From Rana temporaria (Eukaryota; Chordata; Amphibia; Anura; Ranidae), in assembly GCF_905171775.1 (NCBI RefSeq), contig NC_053497.1, forward strand, positions 100,742,157 through 100,806,156: 64,000 nt of DNA, written 5' to 3'. The notes beneath the pieces were generated by a model. It did no database searches. It was given only the letters and a program-made list of their open reading frames with translations, and was not told where the DNA came from. A program made the translations under genes and the position numbers. Positions 55,890 to 64,000 of the stretch are shown here, one piece after another; positions within the stretch are counted from its first letter, which is position 1, and every line of letters starts with the position of its first letter.

Positions 55890-56160
55890 AAATAGTAGAG
55901 GTGCACCAAAATGGAAATTTCAGAACCGAAACGAAACCGAAATAAAAAAAAATGTCAGGCCAAAACCGAAACCGAAAATGACTTTTCTTTTTTCCCCCTA
56001 TTTCAATTTTTTTTTAAATAATTGTATGTATTACATGAGACATTTAAATTATCTTCATTGATTTAAAATAACCAGAATTGAAAGTCAATATTATAAAATA
56101 ACCAAACTTTTATTAAAAAATTGGACACAAATACATAGTATATTAATATTAATTTATAAA
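55890..56160. mobile_element. possible hAT-type transposon end
   Basis: TAGAGGTGCACCAAAATGG with repeated GAACCGAAACGAAACCG-type text (55897-55975) resembles a hAT terminus I recall from vertebrate genomes. The opposite end was not found, perhaps because of the retrotransposon that follows. Confidence 0.4.
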
Positions 56161-56164
56161 ACTT

Positions 56165-56377
56165 ATGGGACAGCAGGCAGGACCCGTTAAACAGCTTAAT
56201 AAATATCCTTAAAACTAAAATAACATACGGACAAATGTATGGAATAAATAAGGCAGAGGCTGCTTTATTATTGGTTTTAAGACAGAGTTTAAATCAATAA
56301 CAAAACCATTTATTAAACTTAAACAAACCCAGCCACTACGGCTCAGGCTGTATATAACTTCAGACTTCCAAATCACC
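56165..56377 (-). repeat. terminal direct repeat B2
   Basis: From ATGGGACAGCAGGCAGGAC to CTTCCAAATCACC it matches 56860-57067 with a handful of substitutions and a 5-6 base indel. Confidence 0.93.
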
Positions 56378-56859
56378 TATAACATCAATAAATAAAGTCA
56401 TAGCAAATTTGTCCACCTTTAATATAGATATACACATTTTATTTTTGTTTTTTAAAAGGTGACATTACCACATAATTCACAGCCGCGACAAAAATAACAA
56501 ACGGGGGGGGGGGGGGGCGGGACACCACAGATCCTGTCCTCTGAGGCGACTGAATCAACGGAACGGAACCCCTACTTTTATAGCCCTGACTAGTACTGGA
56601 CCTAGCTGGATAGAACTGGAACTACCCCCCAGTACCTCTAAAAGCCTGGGAAAGTCACGTGTAAATCTTTCCCAGGCCATGTGAGCACCAGGTGTTCTCT
56701 CAAAGCCCGGGAAAGTCAAGTTTTTTGCTCTCCTAGGCCATGTGTCAGGTGAGACCCAGAGAGCCATAGCAGGCTTCTCAAGGCTAGCCTTAAAACTGCC
56801 TGCCCTGCCGCTTTCCCATGAGAAAAGGGGGATTTGAAACCGTCTCCCCCTTTTCTATC
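56378..56859 (-). repeat. sequence between the direct repeats (A2 candidate)
   Basis: Contains a G run at 56503-56517 and two imperfect copies of AAAGCCTGGGAAAGTCA with TTTCCCAGGCCATGTGA (56638-56690 and 56697-56752). In a Ngaro layout this would be A2; the matching A1 upstream of gag was not found. Confidence 0.55.
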
Positions 56860-57067
56860 ATGGGACAGCAGGCAGGACCCCTTAAACAGCTTAATAAATA
56901 TCCTTAAAACTAAAATAACATACGAACAAATGTATGGAATAAATAAGGCCGAGGCTGCTTTATTATTGGTTTTAAGACAGAGTTTAAATCAATAACAATT
57001 TAATAAACTTAAACAAACCCAGCCACTATGGCTCAGGCTGTATAGAACTTCAGACTTCCAAATCACC
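56860..57067 (-). repeat. direct repeat B1
   Basis: Second copy of the 56165-56377 repeat, adjacent to the 3' end of the hydrolase reading frame. Confidence 0.93.
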
Positions 57068-57109
57068 CAAAAGACAGGTAGTAACCAAAGGACCACCTGT
57101 CACCAACCT

Positions 57110-57687
57110 CCCCGAACCGCGGCCATTTCCACACAAGTGCCCAAGTTAGCATTAAAAATGTCCAAACCAATGTTAGATAAATGATCCCTCCTATAAAGAC
57201 CCTCAACATAACCTTCTAGTTCTGTATCCCTGAAAGAGAGAATGCCCAAAGGTGACAGCAACCTGGCAACCGCCCTATTGATACGACGCCTAATCTTTTT
57301 TCAAAAGGGTGCTTGACAGGCAGAGAGAGCCAACACATCCGTTGCACCACTTCCGAAAAGATTATCACAGTGTTTGGGAATGATAATTGAAGTCTAAAGA
57401 GATCATCCCTAATTGTAAAAATAATCTCCAAGGTTTTTAATTTTCCTATATCATTCCCCCCTAGATGAATGATCAACCCATCAGGTGGAGGAAACTTTTG
57501 AAGGAGCTGACCTATTTCAGACAGTAAGCTAGCCCAAACCATACCCCTTCTACCAAACCACAAAATTTTAAAACGCAAGGGGTCCAAACCTAGATTACAA
57601 GAATATATTCTTTCTGAAGCTCTCTGTTGTGCCCAAAAAACGAAAGAATGGCCAATAATCCATATTGTTCTGGAATGACCTAAAAGG
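57110..57687 (-). pseudogene. SGNH/GDSL-type hydrolase of the retrotransposon
   Basis: Directly after the recombinase stop and in the same frame, the minus strand reads TIWIIGHSFVFWAQQRA. This is block I of the hydrolase, with GHS in place of GDS. It continues through WFGRRGMVWASLL to PPDGLIIHLGGNDIGK (block III, GGND). Block V appears in another frame near 57150-57190 as RRDHLSNIGLDIF, supplying the D..H-like pair. Such hydrolases are carried by vertebrate Ngaro-type elements; their role is unknown, with esterase or lipase activity proposed from the fold. One frameshift around 57240-57300 separates blocks III and V. Confidence 0.8.
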
Positions 57688-58616
57688 AATCAAAAAGATT
57701 GGTTAGGGCGAACATATAAAAGATAACTATTTGACTTCCACCTACCCACTTTCTTTATACAGTCAGTGTCTAAACCTAACCTAGCTGCTTCAGTAGCTGC
57801 CCCAATTCTAAAAGAATGTGAGGTAAGATGAGAATCCTGTAAATTCAATGCTTTTAAACATTTTTTAAAAACACAAATGAATTGATATTTTGTTAGAGAG
57901 GCACCAGATTCATGTATAAAAAAATTATTAAACGCTAAAGGTCTAATCTGAGAATAAAGATTTAATAAACCTACAGGGCAAATAGAAGAGTCAGAACAAG
58001 AAAAAAATTTCACCCAAGTACCCCTACCTAACTGATTCGTTTTTGACCGCCGAAGGAAAATCCTAACCATTGTTGCTGAAACAATAACACCAGAAGCTTG
58101 AATAAAATTCAGCTCTGACACCCTAAGAGCAGCAAAAAATGTTAAGGAAAAACCGCACGAAAAAAGGATAGCCTCAAACCTAGAAAACCAAATATGTGAA
58201 ACGACTGAACAAAGCTTCTCTAGGATAACTGGGGTAATAGGTTAGCGCTGATCCTTTTGAAAATTGTTCCTCTTATAACCCTTCAACGCCTGTTGAACAG
58301 AAAATAAATGTAAACAGGATGGTAGGTTGTGAAGTTTAAGAAAAAATGAAACACCTGCCAACGTTTTTTGAATGTACGACCATGAGTACTGTTTAAGGAA
58401 AAAAGATTGTAAAAATAATAAAACTAGATTTTCTGAAAAAGAACTGACAGGTTCTCGGATGGAAGCCAGGAATGACAGCCACATGAACCAGGCCGATCGA
58501 TATACAGCCCAGGTTGAGGGAGCAACTGAGTTCTCAATACATTCAGATATAGGCATCAAATCAGGTCCCATGAAGCGGGAGGACACCGCAGCCCTACTGG
58601 ATTCGCATCCGGACAA
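57688..58616 (-). pseudogene. tyrosine recombinase of the retrotransposon
   Basis: The C-terminal frame (58121-57690) reads HLTSHSFRIGAATEAARLGL, then KKVGRWKSNSYLLYVRPNQS and a TGA stop. It shows the HxxR pair (HSFR), the W of GRW at the usual second H/W position, and the nucleophile tyrosine of YLLYVRP. The N-terminal frame (58616-58242) gives STWAVYRSAWFMWLSFL and QKTLAGVSFFLKLHNLP, the core-binding domain. The two frames are separated by a shift around 58130-58240. Enzymes of this kind integrate circular cDNA without a target duplication. It is broken here. Confidence 0.88.
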
Positions 58617-59249
58617 AGCTGAAAAAATCGATCCATCTGAAAGTGAGACAGAGAGTCCGCCATATCATTATCCTTACCAGTCACATGAATCGCTTTCAAC
58701 CAAATATTAAGACTCAAACATTTGAAAATCATGTGGCACAAAAGGACAATGACTGGCGGAGATTTAGACGTTAAACAATTAATTTCAAACAAGTTTGAAA
58801 TTAATTGTTTAACGTCTAAATCTCCGCCAGTCATTGTCCTTTTGTGCCACATGATTATCAGTCCTAACTAAAATCCTTTTATTTTTAAAAAAGGGACCCC
58901 AAAGTTCCAAGGCTACAATGATTTGAAATTACTCCAACAATACAATATTTTTCACAACATTTTTTGCATGCCAATTGGGATTCCAATGGTCTGCACACCA
59001 TTGTGACTTCCAAATAGCAGCAAAACCACAGGACCAGGCAGCATCAGTAAATAGAAAAAATTCTCTATCTAAAATAAATTCTTCCTGCCAAACAGTTCTC
59101 CCATTAAAATGTGTAAGAAATTGTAACCACACTAACAGATCTTCCCTCATGTCCTGAGTAACCCTAACATGTGAAAAAGGGGATTTTAATCCAGAAATGG
59201 CAAGGTACAATCTTCGAGAGAACACCTTTCCAACTGGCATGACCGGCAA
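58556..59249 (-). pseudogene. RNase H of the retrotransposon, rearranged
   Basis: Upstream frame 59249-58929 contains REFFLFTDAAWSCGFAAIW, the first RNase H strand with its catalytic aspartate. The text around 58875-58850 gives ILVRTDNH, a second aspartate block. The downstream frame (58852-58556) continues CLSLNIWLKAIHVTGKDNDM with ADSLSHFQMDRF, the conserved exit to the recombinase. Between the last two lies a 64-bp-arm palindrome at 58727-58856 that inverts and duplicates part of the gene. The start of the downstream frame is therefore read from the inverted copy. Confidence 0.85.
58727..58856. repeat. perfect palindrome, 64-bp arms, 2-bp centre
   Basis: 58727-58790 is the exact reverse complement of 58793-58856, with AA between. 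The left arm is genuine element sequence (it encodes LTSKSPPVIVLLCHMIF on the minus strand); the right arm is an inverted copy. Confidence 0.97.
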
Positions 59250-59312
59250 AGGCTAATAAACCAAGCAAAGATTGCATATATTTTAAACACACTTTTTTCA
59301 TTCTTATTATAG

Positions 59313-59690
59313 TTAATAATAAGGATCTAAGCTTGTTTTTTCTTCTGGTAAATGAAACTCCAGTAGATCAGAATCAATGGTGATACCCAGAAAATCGATA
59401 CAAGTCGAGGGCCAAGCCGTCTTTTCAAGAGCGAGTGGAATACCAAAATGACTACATATTTTGAAAAAGGTGTCCAATAAAAATGCGCAATCCGAAGAAC
59501 TTGACGGGCCTAAAAATAAAAAATCATCTAAATAATGTAGTAGAAATTTTGAACTGGCCTCAACACTAACCACCCATTCTAAAAAAGAGGAAAAAGACTC
59601 AAAATAAAAACAGGACAATGAACAACCCATGGGTAAACATTTATCAAAATAACATTTTCCATTGAAGAAAAACCACCAGTGTGTAAGCCT
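59313..59690 (-). pseudogene. reverse transcriptase, C-terminal half
   Basis: The frame holds PMGCSLSCFYFESFSSFLEW and, downstream, KFLLHYLDDFLFLG, with the YLDD catalytic pair of DIRS-group RTs, then CIDFLGITIDSDLLEFHLPE, the LGI..D block. Immediately upstream, in another frame, is NGKCYFDKCLPMG. The N-terminal fingers and first palm aspartate are absent: the sequence passes from the gag zinc-knuckle region to the PMG region within about 130 bases. The RT therefore cannot work even though the YLDD motif is intact. Confidence 0.88.
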
Positions 59691-59741
59691 TTAGGAGCAG
59701 ATCCTGACTGTTGGTTAGCTGAAGACATTTTTTTTAAGCAC

Positions 59742-60478
59742 TTATCGACCGAATGTGCATCTGAGCAGAATACACCTGCAGGAATTGGGCCATTTGCACT
59801 GACCATCATTGAAGTTAAAACAGATTCCTTTTTTGTACACAGTATTTGAGACTTGTTGAGAATTCTGGCTTTGCTTGGAATAATTTGCTCCTTGAGGAAG
59901 AAAAAGATTGAGCCAAAGGCCCACATCCTTAACCCCCCATTTTAATGAAGGGTGAACCGACAATTTCTGACGAAAGGCTTCATCGTAATTAAACCATGCA
60001 GTGCCACCAAAATTCTTAAAAGCCTCCAAAATAATGTCTAAGTGCTGAAAAAGGCCAACACTTTTCTCGGGAGGCCTCTCACAAAGAATACCAGAAAAAA
60101 TGCAGAAGGCCTGTAGCCAGTTGTTGAACGACCTAGTCACAGGCCTTCTCCTATCCTCCTCATCTTTTTTCTCTTTACTAATAAAATCCTTGGAAGAAGG
60201 GAGCAAAGACAAAATATCCAAAAACTCTCCACGCCATATTTTTTCCTTTACTGAAGAGGATAAATGGTATCCTAACGGAGAAATCTGACAAGAAATTGTC
60301 TCCTTTAAACAAGTTTCAGGTAGATTTTGAAGTCTAGCAGAATTAAAATTAACACTCATGTTTGAATCAGTATTAAACAAAGTTTGGTCGTCATTTGCTA
60401 AACATCCACTAGATGGCGCCCAGATCCCCCCAGCATCCTGAGCCTGAACCTGAGCAGAACTATTGACTAGCTGAATAT
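59742..60478 (-). pseudogene. gag-like protein of the retrotransposon, open frame
   Basis: Reading minus, the frame carries TRSFNNWLQAFCIFSGILCE, FQHLDIILEAFKNFGG and RQKLSVHPSLKWGVKDVGLW, then GICFNFNDGQCKWPNSCRC, a CCCH/CCHC-like knuckle. This succession (SFNNWLQAF... FGG.AW..YDE.FR ... zinc knuckle) is typical of the gag-like ORF upstream of RT in vertebrate DIRS/Ngaro elements. The frame is open for more than 240 codons and continues upstream without a stop into a Tc1 fragment, so the ORF as found (341 codons from 60767) is a hybrid. Nucleic-acid binding is inferred from the knuckle. Confidence 0.85.
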
Positions 60479-60700
60479 CCTTAGCTACCTGAGACTTGTA
60501 TTTTGGATCCTTGTCATGTTGGAATGTCCAAGTACATCCCGTGAGGATCTTCCCATGTGATGAATGCAAATGTTCCTCCGGTATTTTTTGATAACATACT
60601 GCATTCATCTTGCCATCAATTTTGACCAAATTTCCTGTGCCTTTGTAGCTCACACATCCTTCCGCGTAAACCACTCCGCCACATTTGGCATGTAATTTTT
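60478..60700 (-). pseudogene. Tc1 transposase fragment fused in frame to gag
   Basis: The minus strand gives GCVSYKGTGNLVKIDGKMNA, CYQKIPEEHL and CTWTFQHDKDPKYKSQVAKD. These are the G..VKIDG.MN, Y..IL...L and W.FQ.DNDPKHTS blocks of a Tc1 transposase catalytic domain, including the second aspartate. It is not the same Tc1 subfamily as the copies at 10504 and 16561. The fragment has no terminal repeat left. Its frame continues into the gag-like frame at about 60478. Confidence 0.88.
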
Positions 60701-61100
60701 TTGGGGGTGGGGGGGTGGGGGCTTCAGTAGGATTGGGACTTCCTGTCCCACTTCCTCCTTCCACCACGTCATATCGCCTATGGCAGCCCCTCCCTGTAGG
60801 AGATAGCCTGGGACATGTGACAGGTCCCAGGCGATCGTCTGACCACTCACAGAGTGCAGCGCCGCTCGCGCATGCGCAGTGAGTGCCTGGCCGTCAAGCC
60901 GAAAGCTGCCACGACCGGGTGCCCACAGTTAGAATGGAGGTGCTGGCGAAGAGGGGGGAGAGGGAGGGAGAGGAGCGGAGCTCCGGGCGGCGCGGCACTG
61001 GACAGTGAAGCAGGTAAGTGTATGTCTATTAAAAGCCAGCAGCTATGCTTTTTGTTGCTGCTGACTTTTAATAAACATAAAAAAAGGCGGGAAATCTGCT
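60701..61100. repeat. GC-rich interspersed repeat
   Basis: CACTTCCTGTCCCACTTCC, CGCTCGCGCATGCGCAGTG and GCAGGTAAGTGTATGTC with the hairpin TATTAAAAGCCAGCAGC/GCTGCTGACTTTTAATA. The hairpin part recurs at 48605-48650. No gene. Confidence 0.6.
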
Positions 61101-61104
61101 TTAA

Positions 61105-61777
61105 CCACTTAAGACCCGGACCAAAATGCAGGTAAAGGACCACAAATAGAGCTTTCTTTTGGTGGTATTTGATCACCTCTGCGGTTTTTATTTTTTGCAC
61201 TATAAACAAAAATATAGCGACAATTTTGAAAAAAAATCAATAATTTTTACTTTTTGCTATAATAAATATCCCCCAAAAATATATAAAAAAAAATATTTTT
61301 TCCTCAGTTTAGGCCGATACGTATTCTTCTACCTATTTTTGGTAAAAACAATTACAATAATCGTTTATTGATTGGTTTGCGCAAAATTTATAGCGTTTAC
61401 AAAATAGGGGATAGTTTTATTGCATTACTACTAATGGCGGTGATCATCGATTTTTTTCGTGACTGCGACATTATGGCAGGCACATCAGACAATTTTGACA
61501 CATTTTTGGGACCATTGTCATTTTCACAGCAAAAAATGCTATAAAAATGCATTGTTTACTGTGAAAATGACAATTGCAGTTTCGGGACTCCGGCAGCGAT
61601 CGGGTCCACGGCTCCCGCGGCCGCGGTCACGGAGCTTCGGACCGGGTCATGGGCGTGCGCCGCGGGCGCGCACCCGCGACCCATGGCTGGGCACTTAAAG
61701 AGGATGTACAGGTACATGCTTGTGCCCAGCCGTGCCATTCTGCCGACATATATGTGCAGGAGGCGGTCCTTAAGTGG
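61105..61777 (+). mobile_element. TTAA-type ranid repeat, full copy
   Basis: TTAA at 61101-61104 and 61778-61781. The ends are CCACTTAAGACCCGGACC and its complement GGCGGTCCTTAAGTGG. The interior includes the AGAGCTTTCTTTTGGTGGTA block also seen at the start of the window and CCGCGGGCGCGCACCCGCG. It is non-coding and piggyBac-like by target site. Confidence 0.87.
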
Positions 61778-61781
61778 TTAA

Positions 61782-62103
61782 ACAAACATAAATAGTTCAA
61801 CCATACCTCCCAACTTTTCAACATGGAACCGCGGGACACTTGGGGAGCAGGGCCATTTGTCATCTGTCATTCTAGTTGTCGAGCGAGGGGGGGCTGCTAG
61901 CGCGGGACGGCGAAAAATATAATTTGTTATTTTTTTTTACAAAGTTGTCATTTTAACTAGTTATTTCTCACTCACAGCATAGGCATACTTACAATTACTT
62001 CCCAAAACACATTCTGCTACTCCTCTCAAGTATGATGATATCACATGTGTAAGGCTTTACAGCCGAGACGCATAAAGAGGCCCATAACCCAAGGAGCACC
62101 TTG
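61782..62103. other. unassigned intergenic sequence
   Basis: No gene or element recognised. Confidence 0.45.
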
Positions 62104-62361
62104 ATGCTGGGTTCACACTATTGCGAATTGGATGCGGTTTTCCCTGTATCCAATTCGCATAGTAGGAGATTGTGACCGGTTCTCTATGGAGCTGGTTCAT
62201 ACTGTACATCTCTGCAGCGGCTCAGGTGCGAATTGCACAGGAGTCCTGTGTGTCTTTTGGTCCAAATTCAGCCAAAAATTCATACTGAAATCGGACCTGA
62301 AATTATGAAGCACCAGACTCCTTCTGTGAGCCGGAGCACGCTGTAGTGTGAACCCGGCCTC
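62104..62361. mobile_element. GGTTCACACTA-type MITE
   Basis: GCTGGGTTCACACTATTGCG and the complement of GCCGGGTTCACACTACAGCG are the ends. The internal ATTGGATGCGG/CCAATTCGCATAG hairpin is like the subterminal folds of other MITEs here. Confidence 0.82.
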
Positions 62362-62713
62362 AGGCTTTCAAGAAGGATACATTTCATGTCTAGTTTTCCT
62401 GAATACCTGTCATATTTCTTGAGTCCTTGAAGTGCCAGGACAAAAGAAACACCCACAAAATGACCACATTTTCGAAAGCAAACACCCCAAGGTAATTCCT
62501 GAAAGGCATAGGCAAGCTGTCAAATAGGAGCTTAGGAGCCACGTGTATATATATATATATATATAATATATATAAAAGGCCTCCTGCATCAACGCTACTC
62601 CCATCTGGCTATTTTTATATAGTTGGCAGAGTGGAAGTGGTTGAAGTTTAGACAAAACTTTTTTCTTTAGAGATTAGAACACCTGTCATTTGGTATTGCT
62701 GTCTGTATCCCTA
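62362..62713. other. unassigned sequence with (TA)n
   Basis: An alternating TA run lies at 62545-62574; otherwise nothing is recognised. Confidence 0.5.
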
Positions 62714-62716
62714 TTA

Positions 62717-63117
62717 GGGCCCTTTCACACGGGCGGATCAGTAATGATCTGCCTTTGTGTGTCCGCTTTGCTCAGCTGGGATCCTCCGTAAAATCTCTGC
62801 TGAGCCGTCGGCTGACAGGGCGGTCCCCGCACACTGTGCAGGGACCACCCTGTCTTTCCTCTGCTCTCCCCTATGGGGGATCGGATGAACACGGACCTTT
62901 TGTCCGTGTTCACCCGATCTGATCCGCCAGACGGAAGAAAAATAGTATTTTCTTCCGTCCGAAAAATCGGATCATTGCGGAGGCGGGTGATTACGGGTGT
63001 CAGCAGATGGTCATCCGCTGACACCCGCAATCACATAAGGACCAATGTATGTCCCGTTTTCATCTGCAACGGATGGATGAAGATGCGGACATACGGTCCG
63101 CACGTGTAAAAGGGGCC
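62717..63117. mobile_element. TTTCACACGGGCGGA-type MITE, full copy
   Basis: TTA at 62714-62716 and 63118-63120. The ends are GGGCCCTTTCACACGGGC and the complement of GGCCCCTTTTACACGTGC. The interior pairs of TCCGTGTTCACCCGATC and GATCGGATGAACACGGA, and of GGGTGTCAGCAGATG and CATCCGCTGACACCC, form two more hairpins. Confidence 0.9.
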
Positions 63118-63120
63118 TTA

Positions 63121-64000
63121 GGGAGTGTCACCTTCCCTATTTGTCCTGTTTACCATTATCATTGAAAAAAAAAGTAAAACAAAATCCCACATTTGAGGTT
63201 AACACCAGAACAGTAATAGAAAAGTCTTTCAATGGGGACACTAGTTTTGGTGACCCTGGTGACACCCTGGGATATGGAAGAGGAAGTGGGAGGGAAATCT
63301 ACCGAATGGGACACAGAACCCCCCCCCCCCCCTTAATCCAAAATAAAAGATAAAAAGTTTTGCCTTTAGTTCTACTTTAACAATTATTAGATGCTTCGTT
63401 CATTTTTTTCCCTTTACTTTAACCTGATTATCTGGCCAGTAAAGACCCGTACACACAAGCCAAATATTGGGCAGTATCAACTGGTTTAATAGAAATTTTG
63501 TTAAAGAGGCATGACCAAAAAAGGTATTTTGTTTGACATCCAATCAGGCCATTGGTTGAGAGAAATGACCAGTGTTTTCTGGCGGGAGAGGGGGGGGGGG
63601 GGTCGTCCTTCGCCCCCCTATCAGAACACAATAGCTCACCCCGGAGATCGGTGTACCAACATTAGATTGTTAGTACAGGATCTCCTCCCAAACGCCGTTT
63701 TTTTTCCGCTTAGCCCGTTAGAGTGTTGAGACAAACCTTTAAACGCTACGGGGCGCTTCCAATGGTCTTCTTTTATCCATTTATATAAAGTAAAAGATCT
63801 GTTGCTGTAACTTCTCAAAGAGTGTTAGCTGGAAGTTGGCTTTATTTTGTTAGACAAGTCCATCTAAATCTGCTAGCACATCTAACACTACCCTCTCCAC
63901 AGATTGACAAAGTTGCCGTCCACAGGTGTCTCTGTGGCAGGAAAAAAAAGGCTAAAAAAGAAAACGAATGCAGCCACCACATTTATGGTTTGGAAAGCTG
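63121..64000. other. unassigned sequence to window end
   Basis: Homopolymer C and G runs at 63319-63332 and 63590-63601. GCCTTTAGTTCTACTTTAA near 63362-63380 looks like the right end of a TTAA element. No gene. Confidence 0.5.

Larger units (their letters stand above)
56165..60478 (-). mobile_element. DIRS/Ngaro-type tyrosine-recombinase retrotransposon, defective
   Basis: In minus-strand order the element has a gag-like frame, the C-terminal half of an RT, an RNase H, a tyrosine recombinase and an SGNH hydrolase, then a repeat (56860-57067), unique sequence and the repeat again (56165-56377). A direct repeat pair downstream of the coding region is half of the split-direct-repeat design of Ngaro elements (A1-ORFs-B1-A2-B2). 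The SGNH hydrolase also fits vertebrate Ngaro. The 5' A1 repeat is not seen, and a Tc1 fragment stands there. Frameshifts, a missing RT N-terminal half and a palindromic rearrangement make it non-functional. Confidence 0.82.

Noticed and set aside
58372..58710. 112-codon plus-strand ORF
   Set aside because: Antisense shadow of the tyrosine recombinase and RNase H region of the retrotransposon.
1..64000. CRISPR array, operon, or bacterial promoter structure
   Set aside because: Tandem repeats here lack unique spacers of constant length, and transposon families and codon content are vertebrate; the window is not prokaryotic.

Overview
The window reads as intergenic DNA from a large vertebrate genome, most likely a ranid-type frog. 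I base this on recollection of the repeat repertoire (MITEs ending in GTACACACGA, repeats ending in CCACTTAAG next to TTAA, a Tc1 beginning CACTCACTGGCC, an L1, a tyrosine-recombinase retroelement), not on a database search. I find no complete host protein-coding gene and no rRNA, tRNA, CRISPR array or operon. Most ORFs longer than 60 codons are chance readings across palindromic MITEs or tandem repeats.

Layout. 1-770: a TTAA-type interspersed repeat with minisatellite. 790-1310: a Penelope-like reverse transcriptase fossil (- strand). 2952-3951: a 5'-truncated L1 with a 15-bp target duplication. 5.3-6.4 kb: two inverted copies of one interspersed repeat. 6.76-7.32 kb: a complete MITE. 7.75-8.2 kb: an interrupted minisatellite. 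8.64-10.0 kb: nested perfect direct duplications ordered B-A-C-A-B. 10.5-13.24 kb: a Tc1 transposon split by two short retroelement-like insertions. 13.3-19 kb: MITEs, a deleted second Tc1 and nested elements. 19.56-20.63 kb: a 29/30-bp minisatellite. 22.5-26.2 kb: a stack of nested and abutting MITEs. 26.4-27.0 kb: a CpG-rich, repeat-poor patch with a possible first exon (- strand). 28.27-29.69 kb: a possible LTR. 29.8-30.7 kb: another TTAA repeat. 33-36 kb: retroelement-like sequence with hammerhead-like motifs. 34.1-55.9 kb: many further MITEs, several nested. 56.2-60.5 kb: a degenerate DIRS/Ngaro-type retrotransposon (- strand; gag-like, RT, RNase H, tyrosine recombinase, SGNH hydrolase) whose gag frame is joined to a Tc1 transposase fragment. 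61-64 kb: more TTAA and TTA MITEs.

The parts interact as parasites of one another. Tc1 hosts short retroelements, MITEs sit in MITEs, and a Tc1 fragment caps the Ngaro-like gag. The most notable themes are (i) a recurring fold resembling a hammerhead ribozyme core (CTGANGA - hairpin - GAAAC) at about seven places, several in otherwise unrelated repeats; (ii) modular MITEs with shared termini and a shared centre but different self-complementary arms; (iii) a perfect 64-bp-arm palindrome inside the RNase H region; and (iv) the B-A-C-A-B duplication. All repeat-family assignments come from reading the sequence and recalling families; no alignments were run.
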